Positions 11,961 through 22,891 of a stretch of DNA of 64,000 nucleotides are shown piece by piece. The notes under the pieces were generated by a model. It did no database searches. It was not told the DNA's origin and worked only from the letters and a program-made list of their open reading frames with translations. Each line of letters starts with the position of its first letter. The first letter of the stretch is position 1. Location of the stretch: the NCBI GenBank assembly GCA_903813345.2, contig CAIIXF020000003.1, positions 6,163,815 through 6,227,814 of the forward strand, given 5' to 3'. The position numbers were made by a program, and so were the translations under genes. Source of the stretch: Owenia fusiformis. Its lineage: Eukaryota; Annelida; Polychaeta; Sabellida; Oweniidae.

Positions 11961-12240
11961 AGGGTTTATTCTCAGACCTGGCACCTAAATAGAAAATTGT
12001 GGTAGATTGTTTAAACTTGCTGTAATTTTGCATAGAATTTTTTAAAATCTGGTAGTTTTTCCTTTGATATGTTGGATTTTTTTGTAAAATGGTGGTTTTC
12101 AGTGATTACCAGTAGATTCCATTGCAATTGGTAACTGGCCTTTCAAGTAAAACTATAGAATGTATGCATTCTAATTTATATTTAAATGTATTGTACAATT
12201 GCACAATAACGAACATGAATGATTATTCTTGTATTTTTAG

Positions 12241-15200
12241 ATTGCCTGTTCAATGAGACAAAGTGTAACAATAGTAATGTCTGCATCCCAATTTACAAGA
12301 AATGTGACCACATCGGGGACTGTCCATTTATGGATGATGAATTTGGATGTCGTAAGTTGTATTTTAGAAGTAATAACAATACCTTATTAAAAGTCTATGA
12401 GAGAATCAGTTCTAAAATTCAAGTGGCCATAAGTAGGCTTTTGTACTATTTAGTCAGTTCTATCAGATCATCTTCTCCAGCAGTTTAGGGGTTAAATTAC
12501 AAAAGTTCAAATTGTCACACAGAAAGGCATATGATTACTTCCTGCGAAAGCTATTTGGATTTTGATATAATAGCTTTCCCACGGAGCATTTGGACAGCTC
12601 AATGATCGTGACCTTTGAAATCGAATTAAGTCGATCCGCGGCTTACTTTTGGTCTCTAACTGTGTCTTACATCAGTATCATCAATCCGTGTAAGTATTGG
12701 AGCGCTGGAGTACTTCTTTTTCGATCAAGACTTGTAATTGTTAGACGAATGAATCGTTTTACTGCCAAATTCCAATATGGCGGTTTCTGCTCGGACATTT
12801 TCGTAAATCTCCGGAGGTTGTCCGAACCTAACTAATTCTCAAAATTCATTTCGTTCGTTGCGTATCTCGCACCTAGCAAACCGCCATATTGGAAATAGGT
12901 CTGTAAAACTTTAACTCGATGAACAATTTACAAGTCTTGATCGAAAAAGAAGTACTCCAGCGCTCCAATACTTACACGGATTGATGATACTGATGTAAGA
13001 CACAGTTAGAGACCAAAAGTAAGCCGCGGATCGACTTAATTCGATTTCAAAGGTCACGATTGATCAGCTGTTCACTTCTCCGTTTGAGAGCCATAAGTTT
13101 CAAAATCTAACATGGCTCTCGAAGTGAGTAAGCATATGACATACACGTATATTTTTCGAAAGTCATTGACAAACATTAAAGACACTATTAGGTGGAATAC
13201 AACCGAGTTTTTGGTCCATTGAAAATACACCACAGTGGACATGCAAACCACACAACCAGAGAGTAAAATCTTGTGTCAAATAGGACCCCAGGAATTGACC
13301 TCTGTATAGTGGAAATATTTAGATAAATTAAACCCTAGGCAAATAGCCTTGGGCTTACTTGCCTTGTAAAAGCCCAAATACAAATATCTCAATATTTTCT
13401 CAAAATTGTATAGTATAAAATTTTTATTCAAAAATTGGAAATCGGAGGTAGTAGAATCTGATCTATAGGGGGTGACAAAATTTCAAGCAACATGTATAAT
13501 TGACCTACCAATCTATTCCTTACAATATCAAATACAATATCTCCAAAAAGATTCACAATATGTTATAAATTGGTGAAGTTATTAATGATTCAAAGCGCAA
13601 AAATGGGTGAAAAATGTTTAAATTCTCCCAAATAATAAGAATAGTAACCATTCTTATAGAACAATAATACATTATTGTAAAAATCTTTAGTTTTCCTGGA
13701 ATAAAGTATGCACTTTTGTGATTTGTAGAAAATAGACATGACAAGGAATGACAAGAGCCAAAAATATTCTAAAATTAAAACAATTTTTTGTTTAGCCTGC
13801 TCGCTATACTAGTATCTGATTCTCTCTTTAACTCGTACAGTACAGGGTGCCAATAAAATCTCTTTACACTTTACAAAAAGACTATGTATTGTTATTGGCT
13901 TTATATGGACACCCTGTATATTCTAATGTGTTTATTGTATCATTGTAGCCTGTAGATCTGATGAGTTCCAGTGTGGGAAAGATGGTGTATGTATACAGAA
14001 CCAGTCCAGGTGTGATGGTGTGATGGATTGTATTGGTGGAGAAGATGAAAATGGATGTGGTAAGAACTTTATTATTATTCTACAGTACAGTACAAATACT
14101 GAAGTTTAAATAGGGATATGGAGAAGTTATTCATTTATCAATCTGTATTTGTCAAGGGTGATAACATAATATTAAAACCTTGTGTACTGTATTCAGGCCC
14201 GTATCCAAGATTTGCCAAGGGCGGTTCAGTTTTCTAAAATTTCCAGGGGGGTTCACATTTGACAATTTTGTCCCAAATATGGCTAAAATCACTTGAGAAG
14301 TGCTCAAAATGGTGAAAAACTGCATGATTGTGAACGAATTTTTGGCCAGGAGGGGTTTGCCTGTCGCTCGAACCCTGCGAGACCCCCCCCTGGCTACGGG
14401 CCTGGTATTTAGTTCAAATCTTATAGTCTTATTGACATGACAATCAGAGCCTTTGCTTGTATGAATTCCCAATATGGTCGTTTAATTCAAAATGGCCACC
14501 ATTTTACATATATGATGAATGTGGTTCAATGTGGGATTGCTGAATTCAAGTGTGTAGTTCAATGTACTTTACTTTAGGTCAGTGTGGAAGTGCTGAATTG
14601 AAGTGTGTAGTTCAATGTACTTTACTTTAGCTCAGTGTAGGAGTGCTGAATTCAAAGTGTGTAGTTCAATGTACTTTACTTTAGCTCAGTGTAGGAGTGC
14701 TGAATTCAAAGTGTGTAGTTCAATGTACTTTACTTTAGCTCAGTGTGGGAGTGCTGAATTCAAGTGTGTAGTTCAATGTACTTTACTTTAGCTCAGTGTA
14801 GGAGTGCTGAATTCAAAGTGTGTAGTTCAATGTACTTTACTTTAGGTCAGTGTGGGAGTGCTGAATTCAAGTGTGTAATTCAATGTACTTTACTTTAGGT
14901 CACTGTGGGAGTGCTGAATACAAAGTGTGTAGTTCAATGTACTTTACTTTAGCTCAGTGTGGGAGTGCTGAATTCAAAGTGTGTAGTTCAATGTACTTTA
15001 CTTTTGGTCAGTGTGGGAGTGCTGAATTCAAAGTGTGTAGTTCAATGTACTCTACTTTTGGTCAGTGTGGGAGTGCTGAATTCAAAGTGTGTAGTTCAAT
15101 GTACTTTACTTTTGGTCAGTGTGGGAGTGCTGAATTCAAAGTGTGTAGTTCAATGTACTTTATTTTTAGTCAGTGTGGGAGTGCTGAATTCAAGTGTGTA

Positions 15201-18200
15201 GTTCAATGTACTTTACTTTAGGTCACTGTGGGAGTGCTGAATACAAAGTGTGTAGTTCAATGTACTTTACTTTAGCTCAGTGTGGGAGTGCTGAATTCAA
15301 AGTGTGTAGTTCAATGTACTTTACTTTTGGTCAGTGTGGGAGTGCTGAATTCAAAGTGTGTAGTTCAATGTACTTTACTTTTGGTCAGTGTGGGAGTGCT
15401 GAATTAAAGTGTGTAGTTCAATGTATTTTACTTTAGGTCAGTGTGGGATTGCTGAATTCAAGTGTGTTGTTCAATGTATTTTACTTTAGGTCAGTGTGGG
15501 AGTGCTGAATTCAAGTGTGTAATTCAATGTACTTTACTTTAGGTCAGTGTGGGAGTGCTGAATTCAAGTGTGTAGTTCAATGTACTTTACTTTAGGTCAG
15601 TGTTGGAGTGCTGAATTCAAGTGTGTAGTTCAATGTACTTTACTTTAGATGTTGGAGTGCTGAATTCAAGTGTGTTGTTCAATGTATTTTACTTTAGCTC
15701 AGTGTGGGAGTGCTGAATTCAAGTGTGTAGTTCAATGTATTTTACTTTAGGTCAGTGTGGGAGTGCTGAATTCAAGTGTGTAGTTCAATGTATTTTACTT
15801 TAGGTCAGTGTTGAGAATTCAAGTATAGGAATTAATGAATGTAATGTTTCACATATTCTTAACTTTAGGTCAGTGTGGGAGTGGAAAGTTCAAGTGCAGG
15901 AATTATGAGTGCATAGCAGAAGCTGGAAGGTGTGATGGCATCAAGCAATGCAAAGACGAATCAGATGAACAGGAATGTGGTAAGTTTTACTCTATTTTTG
16001 GATTTAATTGATTTCATTGTATGTAGGGGTATGTACAGGGTAGTCAAAAAATGGAAACTCTGCATTTTCCTCATGCTTGTATCTTTGTTATTTTAAAAAA
16101 TTACTCCCTGATATTTCACACATTTGTACATCATACATTTTTCTACCATTTTATGACCATCAGACGGATAGACACAATTTTACAGCACTTTGAATAACAT
16201 GCTTCAGTTTTGGCCATCATCGCGCTGTAGGCAAACCTACACAGTTGTCAATGACCCAAATGCATCCCTCAGCAGGTATGGCCTGAATAACCATGGATAA
16301 CTTTTGAGGTTCGCAATTGTCTTGAGGTCATTCTCATACACTCTATCTCTGCCATATCCCCACAGGTAGGGACATTTTGAACAACGTGTGCAGGTTTCCT
16401 TACAGCACAATAGTGGCCACTGAGGCATGCTCTTTAAAGTGCTGTAACATTGTGATTATCTGATGGTCATGAAATATAATATTAGGCTGTTAGGAATATG
16501 AATGATGTACTTATGTGTAAAATATCAGGGAGTTATTTCCTAAAATGACAAAGATATGAGGAAAATAGTGTTAGGGTTTCCATATTTTGACCATCCTGTA
16601 CTTTTTATGTCACCACCAGAAGTGATGACATATTGTTATTATGTTATTTAGCCAGTATTTAGTGTTGTTGGCTTCTGTAACATATGGTTTTTGGCAGTCA
16701 GCATATGTAACAAATGGCAGGTGGTGACATTTTGCATTGTCTTGTAACATTAGTTTACTATCAAAGATGCATGGTATTATATGCTGAAAGCTATTCTTAA
16801 TTGTTTAATGTGTAAATGACCTAACTTCCTAATGACATCTACATTGGCAACACATGGACTGATTTTGAATGTTTTAAATACCATTACTAGAGATATCACG
16901 GAACAAAAAACATCGGAACGGTTCGGTTCGGTTCATTTTGCTCGGAACGGAACAATTTCGGAACAGTTCGGAACAGAGTCACTGCGTGTATTAGATTAAA
17001 ATAATTTGATCATCAAGGTCTATTTGGTAGTGAAAAGCTCTTCAAAACTCTTCAAAGAGAAGAAGTAGAAAGAATGGACCTCTTTTGATACAAAATATTG
17101 AAAATAAAATGCTGTTTTGTGGAGATTCAAGGGCCAGAAGTTGTGAAAGGGTAAAATGTTCTTGTTCCGGAACTGAACCGAAATTCTTAATATTTCTTCC
17201 ATGTTCCGTTCCGAAGGCATAATTCCGCGGATCGGAACAAAATTGGGTATCCGTGACACCTCTAACCATTACATGTATTATAAAAGCAAAGCATTTGAGT
17301 ATTAAATATAGGAATTTTGATAAAATATTTAATTTCCATGCTGGAAATTGTCTCCAAAATAAATCCTGAAAACTTCAGTAAGAATGGTTTTTCCATTTCA
17401 AATATAGAGTAAAAACATGACCGTATCATCGAACCTGTCTTGGGTACTATACCTATACTGAACAATGTACATCAAGACCCATATATTTTTTTTACATCCA
17501 ATGCTGTTCGTAAAACATGTTTGTTACAAAAACAAAAAACTCTTCATTGAGTTTCAAAAGAAAGAATAATTGATTTAAAATTGTGATTGTTATTTCACTA
17601 ATGAAATAATATGATACTTGCTTTAAGCCATTGAATAAACTAATGCTGTACTTGCATAAATCTAAACTCGTGAATTCTGGTATCATGGGAAGTATGCTTG
17701 AGTTAGGTAAAATCATTGGCATTTGATATTTGTGATCACAACTGCGCGGAGTGCAACTAGTCTAGAGTCGGAGGGTCAAATAATGCACTTATTTTATTTT
17801 CACCAACCAATTGGTATTGATTCATTTTGGAAAAGTGTCCGCATTTTATGTGAAGATGTTTAATAGTTTTGCCAAACTTCAATTGGTGCTTCAACTACAG
17901 CTGCTGGATGCTTCAACTGGGAAATTGCAATAACTTTTACTTCTCTATGTGAAGCTTGGAGACTTGTTATAATATTTTGCTGATCTAACAAAAAGGTAAG
18001 CTTTTTAGTTTACATAATTAAATTGCATAACTTATGTAAATGTGGCTTATGGTAACTTTCATTTAAGTTGTCTCAAGCTTTGCAGATAACATTTTTATTG
18101 CTTTATTTTACAAAAGAAAAGTAAATTGTAAATATAGCTCGTCATTATGCAATATTTGTATTGGCCCCTACATGTATATCTGTGATGTTGCATAGAATAA

Positions 18201-20430
18201 ACTGCATTGGTAATCTTAACACCAAAGCAATATTGTGGCTGCATACATATGCAAAAACAACTGGGTTGTAACTTGTCACTGTAGACACTGCAAGTAAATT
18301 AATGGATCACTGAATATATGTAAGGAAGAGGATCCCTGTATGCAAAATTCCATGACATTTATTATGTTCTAGTGAGACTTATTGGTGCTGAAAGGAGCCA
18401 GGGTAGACTAGAGGCATACAAAGGAGGATGGCTCCCAGTGTGCAGTTCCAACTGGAATAAAGAGGACAGCAGTGATGTGTGTAGCATGCTGGGATATGGT
18501 ACAATGAACAAAACAAGTTCAATATCCGAGTCATCACCTAGATACCTAATTGTCCAAGAACGCTTTGGTAACATGTCAGATTTAAAGGTAAGTGCCTCTT
18601 CTGAACTATGATGGAACTTTTGTTACTTTTAGAAAATACAGCTCCTGGAAACCATAAAATTGCTGCACCCCACAAAAAATTAATGAACTGAATTATGTGC
18701 CTGGAAGAATTACATATGAAATATTGTAGCCTACCATATCACATTTTAGAATTATTCCTCATTTTCTTGAGAAAGTCCAATGTCATATAGATGTTTTGAA
18801 TTGTTATGCTTTCAGTTTGCTAGAACTTGTAGAGGAAAATATGTGGTACATCTTTCCTGCAACTTGGCAGAATGTGGCACTAAAAGTAAAAACAACCCAT
18901 TGGTGCCATTAATTGTTGGTGGGAATCAAGCTCAGTCAGGTTGATAAAATTTATCATTTCATTGTAAAATGGAAAAATTGACAATTAGTATTTGTTATTT
19001 TAATTATTATCAAGTTGTTATTGTTTTATATGTGATTAAATTGATATACTGTAATAATGTTTGTTTTTAAAAAATAAGTAATGGAAATTGTAAATTTACT
19101 TTTAAGGTGATTGGCCATGGCAAGTCGGCCTAGCATATTTAGGGTTTGCACATTTTTGTGGTGGAGTACTGGTTGCGGAGGAATGGGTGCTTACAGCAGG
19201 ACATTGTATTGATGTTTTGTAAGTGTCTCATAATTGCCTACTCCAAAAAGAACAGCAATTTAATGATGAACATGTTATCATTATAAATCATCCCTTTTTT
19301 ATTTACAATTCAATCCAATGAATTTTTTAAACCACCAACAGTGTTGGGAATTGATGTTGACTTTGTGACACTTTTTTACCCACCCTCATTACTTTAATCT
19401 TAGTGCTGAAATACATGTGATATTAGCACATAACTAAGTTTGGCCATAGTTCTTACATAATGAATATTGAAACAAATTGAAATTGTATTGAAAGACTGTA
19501 ATTGTTTCAGGAGGTCACTTGGTAGATTATCAAGAACATATATATTAGCTGGTGCACATGTTAGGGGTGCTAAAAGGCAATGGTCACCAGTCTCTGCTTC
19601 TTTTATGCACCCTGTATATGTACCAAGGACAGGAATTGCTCAAACAATGGATATTGGTTTGATCAGATTGGCAAGGAAGTTCAGAATCACAGATTATGTT
19701 CGCCCAGTATGCTTACCTTCGAAGGACCATGATTTTAGGGATGATGATTCCCTAGAGTGTTACATGTCTGGCTTCGGTTATACCAAACCACATGGTGAGT
19801 ATTTTTCATTTGAAATTAAGACTCAAAAAATATGAATGAAGTTGATAATTATAATAGGAAAAATAAAATGATGGTAAGAGGCCAAGAATATTAATATATA
19901 TTAAAGCATTATTCATGTGTGCAAATACTGTAGAATAAGAAGATAATGTCCATTTTCAGATATGAATGTATTTTTATCATTAAACTTTTATTTGTACAGG
20001 GCCTGGAGCACAGATTTTAGGGTACGCTAAGATGGTCATACAGCCAAATTGTAGCTGGGCATATGAAGGATGGCTTGATACTCGCAATTTATTATGTGCT
20101 GGTTATGACACAGGGCACATCTCCACCTGCCGTGTAAGTTCATACATCATCATATTGTATATTCTATCCAAAAATCAAAAGAGGCAAATTACTTTATCAA
20201 TAATTATTCCATAAGTTGTATGTTGTCCATGTAATTAAATTACTGTTTTGTTTCAGGGGGATAGTGGTGGCCCACTAATGTGTAGGTCACATGACAACAA
20301 ATGGACTGTAGCTGGAATTTCATCCTTCTCGCTGACCACTTGCATAAGCCAGTATGGGTATCCATCAGCCTTCACAGAAGTTGCTAAAGCTGTACAATGG
20401 ATTGAAAAAACAATACAAGAAAACAGATAG
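12241..20430 (+). CDS. LDLa(x3)-SRCR-trypsin modular serine protease, cassette 1 (5' exons not found)
   Basis: Exons: 12241-12351, 13949-14059, 15869-15979 (three LDLa modules, each 111 nt, phase 1 at both ends); 18373-18587 and 18816-18939 (SRCR); 19107-19218, 19511-19794, 20000-20133 and 20257-20430 (chymotrypsin-fold protease, TAG stop). From the first complete codon they total 458 codons in one frame. Each LDLa has six Cys and the acidic D-E-x-x-C end. Catalytic His is in T-A-G-H-C, Asp in M-D-I-G-L-I-R-L, Ser in G-D-S-G-G-P. The activation site I-V-G-G follows Leu, not Arg/Lys. By the family's numbering residue 189 is Ser, so trypsin specificity is not expected. The signal or membrane-anchor exon was not found. 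The architecture recalls enteropeptidase/TMPRSS-type proteases. AATAAA at 20575. Confidence 0.88.
12540..13127. mobile_element. Foldback MITE in protease intron
   Basis: Almost perfect inverted arms of about 190 bp: 12592-12780 pairs with about 12885-13071 (for example GATCCGCGGCTTAC and GTAAGCCGCGGATC; CCAATATGGCGGTTT and AAACCGCCATATTGG). Weaker outer arms extend to about 12540 and 13127. The loop is about 105 bp. GC content is higher than in the flanks. Lies in the intron between the first two LDLa exons. The 81-codon ORF across the left arm is not a gene. Confidence 0.8.
13841..13918. mobile_element. 78-bp mini Tc1/mariner-type MITE
   Basis: TA + CAGGGTGCC at the left and GGACACCCTG + TA at the right, with a further AATAAAA/TTTATAT pairing inside. 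The size and TA ends fit a Tc1/mariner-derived miniature element. It ends about 30 bp before the second LDLa exon. Confidence 0.6.
14194..14404. mobile_element. 211-bp MITE with CAGGCCCGTA ends
   Basis: Starts CAGGCCCGTATCC and ends GGCTACGGGCCTG; GTATT directly flanks both ends (14189-14193 and 14405-14409). The same terminus occurs alone at 63055. A long C-run precedes the right end. The 106-codon ORF across it is incidental. Confidence 0.75.
14530..15835 (+). repeat. 53/54-bp minisatellite built from the LDLa-3 splice acceptor
   Basis: About 24 units of 53 or 54 bp fill the intron before the third LDLa exon. Each unit carries TTTACTTTAGGTCAGTGTGG followed by GAGTGCTGAATTCAAGTG. The genuine exon boundary at 15868/15869 reads AACTTTAG then GTCAGTGTGGGAGTGG and AAGTTCAAGTG. 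The array is therefore an amplified copy of the acceptor plus the first ~30 coding bases. In the 54-bp units the frame stays open (18 residues each, with Q-C-G-S-A-E-F-K), which explains the long ORFs here. They are not independent genes. Confidence 0.9.
16034..16600 (-). mobile_element. Internally deleted Tc1/mariner element with transposase remnant
   Basis: TA + CAGGGTAGTCAAAAAATGG at the left, CCATATTTTGACCATCCTG + TA at the right. The arms are inverted over about 170 bp. On the minus strand (16428-16237) a fragment reads L-W-G-Y, R-V-Y-E-N, T-I-A-N-L-K, the pattern seen near the C-terminus of mariner transposases (LWGY...RVY.N...T...LK). The DDE catalytic region is missing, so the copy is non-autonomous. 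Lies in the intron between LDLa-3 and SRCR exon 1. Confidence 0.8.
16606..16745 (+). repeat. Dispersed GTCACCAC/GTGGTGAC repeat, copy 1 (sense to protease gene)
   Basis: TGTCACCACCAGAAGTGATG, ACATATTGTTA ... CTGTAACA ... CAAATGGCAGGTGGTGAC, ATTTTGCAT. Same family as copies at 34198, 41457, 47960, 53613, 54328 and 60440. A tail-only fragment (TTGGTGACATTTTGTCATTG) lies near 11492 in the same orientation. Confidence 0.75.
16888..17264. mobile_element. 377-bp hAT-type MITE with perfect 8-bp target duplication
   Basis: Termini TAGAGATATCACGGA and TCCGTGACACCTCTA, flanked by ACCATTAC on both sides (16880-16887 and 17265-17272). Subterminal CGGAAC/GTTCCG words are repeated in both orientations. 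An 8-bp duplication with TAGAG ends is characteristic of hAT elements. No transposase. Confidence 0.88.
17273..18372. other. Protease intron, no gene seen
   Basis: AT-rich intron ending in TTATGTTCTAG at the SRCR exon. The minus-strand ORFs at 17262-17722 show no domain. Confidence 0.6.
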
Positions 20431-22597
20431 ACATAAACTACATCATTATGAAGACTTCCTGCCAATTTCTGCAGCTATGAAAATACCTACTCTAATTTGT
20501 GCATATATATTATAACATTTGAAAGGGTTTCATTAAAATGAATTTCTTCTATCATTAAGACTATATATTTCATCAATAAATGTTGATGTTATTTTGGAAA
20601 AACCATATACTGTAATGTGAGAATTGTACTTTGCAGTTTGCTTGTATTCAAATCAGTATGTGTAAACAGAATCAAAATATAAAGAATTGCACAATCATAT
20701 CTGAGTTATTTATTTTTAGCAAGTAACAGGAAACAGTACAAATTTAGATCAATTAATATTCTTGTCTGTGTACCATGTTTATTGAAATTATTACGGTTTT
20801 AGATATAGTTTTGTACTTAGAAAAGATAATACTGACGCAATGGAATATTTATTTTTATTCGGTCAATTAAAATATGGCTCTCATTTTAAAGTATGTCATT
20901 AGGCTATGAAAATAAAAAAATAAAATGACAAAAAATCTTTAGAAATGTGGTTTGTTTATTTCGTGGTAAAATACATTGATCATGTTTCTAATTGTACTGT
21001 GTGCAAGAAAAGTCATTGAACAAAATATGATCTATACATGTTCAATGTTGAACTATAGAGACATAACATATTTAACAGAAATAACTTTGAATAATTTTCT
21101 TTTATGCACCCTGTATATGTACCAAGGACAGGAATTGCTCAAACAATGGATATTGGTTTGATCAGATTGGCAAGGAAGTTCAGAATCACAGATTATGTTC
21201 GCCCAGTATGCTTACCTTCAAAGGACCATGATTTTAGGGATGATGATTCCCTAGAGTGTTACATGTCTGGCTTCGGTTATACCAAACCACATGGTGAGTA
21301 TTTTTCATTTGAAATTAAGACTCAAAAAATATGAATGAAGTTGATAATTATAATAGGAAAAATAAAATGATGGTAAGAGGCCAAGAATATTAATATATAT
21401 TAAAGCATTATTCATGTGTGCAAATACTGTAGAATAAGAAGATAATGTCCATTTTCAGATATGAATGTATTTTTATCATTAAACTTTTATTTGTACAGGG
21501 CCTGGAGCACAGATTTTAGGGTACGCTAAGATGGTCATACAGCCAAATTGTAGCTGGGCATATGAAGGATGGCTTGATACTCGCAATTTATTATGTGCTG
21601 GTTATGACACAGGGCACATCTCCACCTGCCGTGTAAGTTCATACATCATCATATTGTATATTCTATCCAAAAATCAAAAGAGGCAAATTACTTTATCAAT
21701 CAATAATCCATAAGTTGTATGTTGTCCATGTAATTAAATTACTGTTTTGTTTCAGGGGGATAGTGGTGGCCCACTAATGTGTAGGTCACATGACAACAAA
21801 TGGACTGTAGCTGGAATTTCATCCTTCTCGCTGACCACTTGCATAAGCCAGTATGGGTATCCATCAGCCTTCACAGAAGTTGCTAAAGCTGTACAATGGA
21901 TTGAAAAAACAATACAAGAAAACAGATAGACATAAACTACATCATTATGAAGACTTCCTGCCAATTTCTGCAGCTATGAAAATACCTACTCTAATTTGTG
22001 CATATATATTATAACATTTGAAAGGGTTTCATTAAAATGAATTTCTTCTATCATTAAGACTATATATTTCATCAATAAATGTTGATGTTATTTTGGAAAA
22101 ACCATATACTGTAATGTGAGAATTGTACTTTGCAGTTTGCTTGTATTCAAATCAGTATGTGTAAACAGAATCAAAATATAAAGAATTGCACAATCATATC
22201 TGAGTTATTTATTTTTAGCAAGTAACAGGAAACAGTACAAATTTAGATCAATTAATATTCTTGTCTGTGTACCATGTTTATTGAAATTATTACGGTTTTA
22301 GATATAGTTTTGTACTTAGAAAAGATAATACTGACGCAATGGAATATTTATTTTTATTTGGTCAATTAAAATATGGCTCTCATTTTAAAGTATGTCATTA
22401 GGCTATGAAAATAAAAAAATAAAATGACAAAAAATCTTTAGAAATGTGGTTTGTTTATTTCGTGGTAAAATACATTGATCATGTTTCTAATTGTACTGTG
22501 TGCAAGAAAAGTCATTGAACAAAATATGATCTATACATGTTCAATGTTGAACTATAGAAACATAACATATTTAACAGAAATAACTTTGAATAATTTT
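19600..22597 (+). repeat. Near-identical 1,499-bp tandem duplication of the trypsin 3' end
   Basis: Copy 1 is about 19600-21098 and copy 2 about 21099-22597, joined at AATAATTTT/CTTTTATGCACC. Corresponding points are 1,499 bp apart (for example 20032 and 21531). I could find only a few differences (such as TTCGAAGG/TTCAAAGG near 19720/21219, a small change near 20200/21700, and single bases near 20859/22358 and 21059/22558), so the event is recent or an assembly artefact. The unit starts inside the Asp exon and includes the last two protease exons and the 3' flank. Confidence 0.95.
21099..21929 (+). pseudogene. Truncated extra copy of trypsin exons (Asp exon fragment, exon 8, Ser exon)
   Basis: Contains the 3' part of the Asp exon (21099-21293, no acceptor of its own), then 21499-21632 and 21756-21929 with intact splice sites and TAG stop. 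The encoded residues equal those of 19600-20430; the one coding change I see is synonymous (Ser TCG to TCA). It lacks the His exon and SRCR, so alone it cannot make a protease. The exon ending at 19794 could in principle splice to 21499 instead of 20000, in the same phase. Confidence 0.85.
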
Positions 22598-22635
22598 TAA
22601 GCATTATTCAAATAATGCATTGTCCAAGTGGAAAT

Positions 22636-22800
22636 TCAGTAAAACCTGTATATATGCTACACCATTGGCACCTCTAAATGATGTTTAACTTGGTAGGTAA
22701 CTTTAAAATAATGGGACACAGGATTAAAGTGTTCCACTACCAAAGCTGTATCACTCACAGAGGTGTTCCACTGTTCATGTAATACTATCATATTATATAT
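22636..22800. mobile_element. Eroded pogo/Tigger-like MITE
   Basis: Starts CAGTAAAACCTGTATATATG and contains CATTGGCACC and GTGTTCCACT segments like those of the copy at 37701-38087. The right end is indistinct. Confidence 0.5.
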
Positions 22801-22891
22801 AATATCTACAGCTTGAGGGATGTACAGTGCTAATGAAATATAGATATTCTTTTAAAACATAAACCTAAATGAAAACTCTGGTATGTTTTAG

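Noticed and set aside
12590-12835. 81-codon ORF
   Set aside because: Covers one arm of the foldback MITE; no domain.
14603-15436. Long ORFs (up to 116 codons) with repeated Q-C-G-S-A-E-F-K
   Set aside because: They are the 54-bp intronic minisatellite read through; 54 is a multiple of 3, so frames stay open by arithmetic. No start context or splice partners.
21104-21929. A third complete trypsin gene
   Set aside because: It is the tandem copy of the 3' exons only; no His exon, no SRCR, and the first exon fragment lacks an acceptor.
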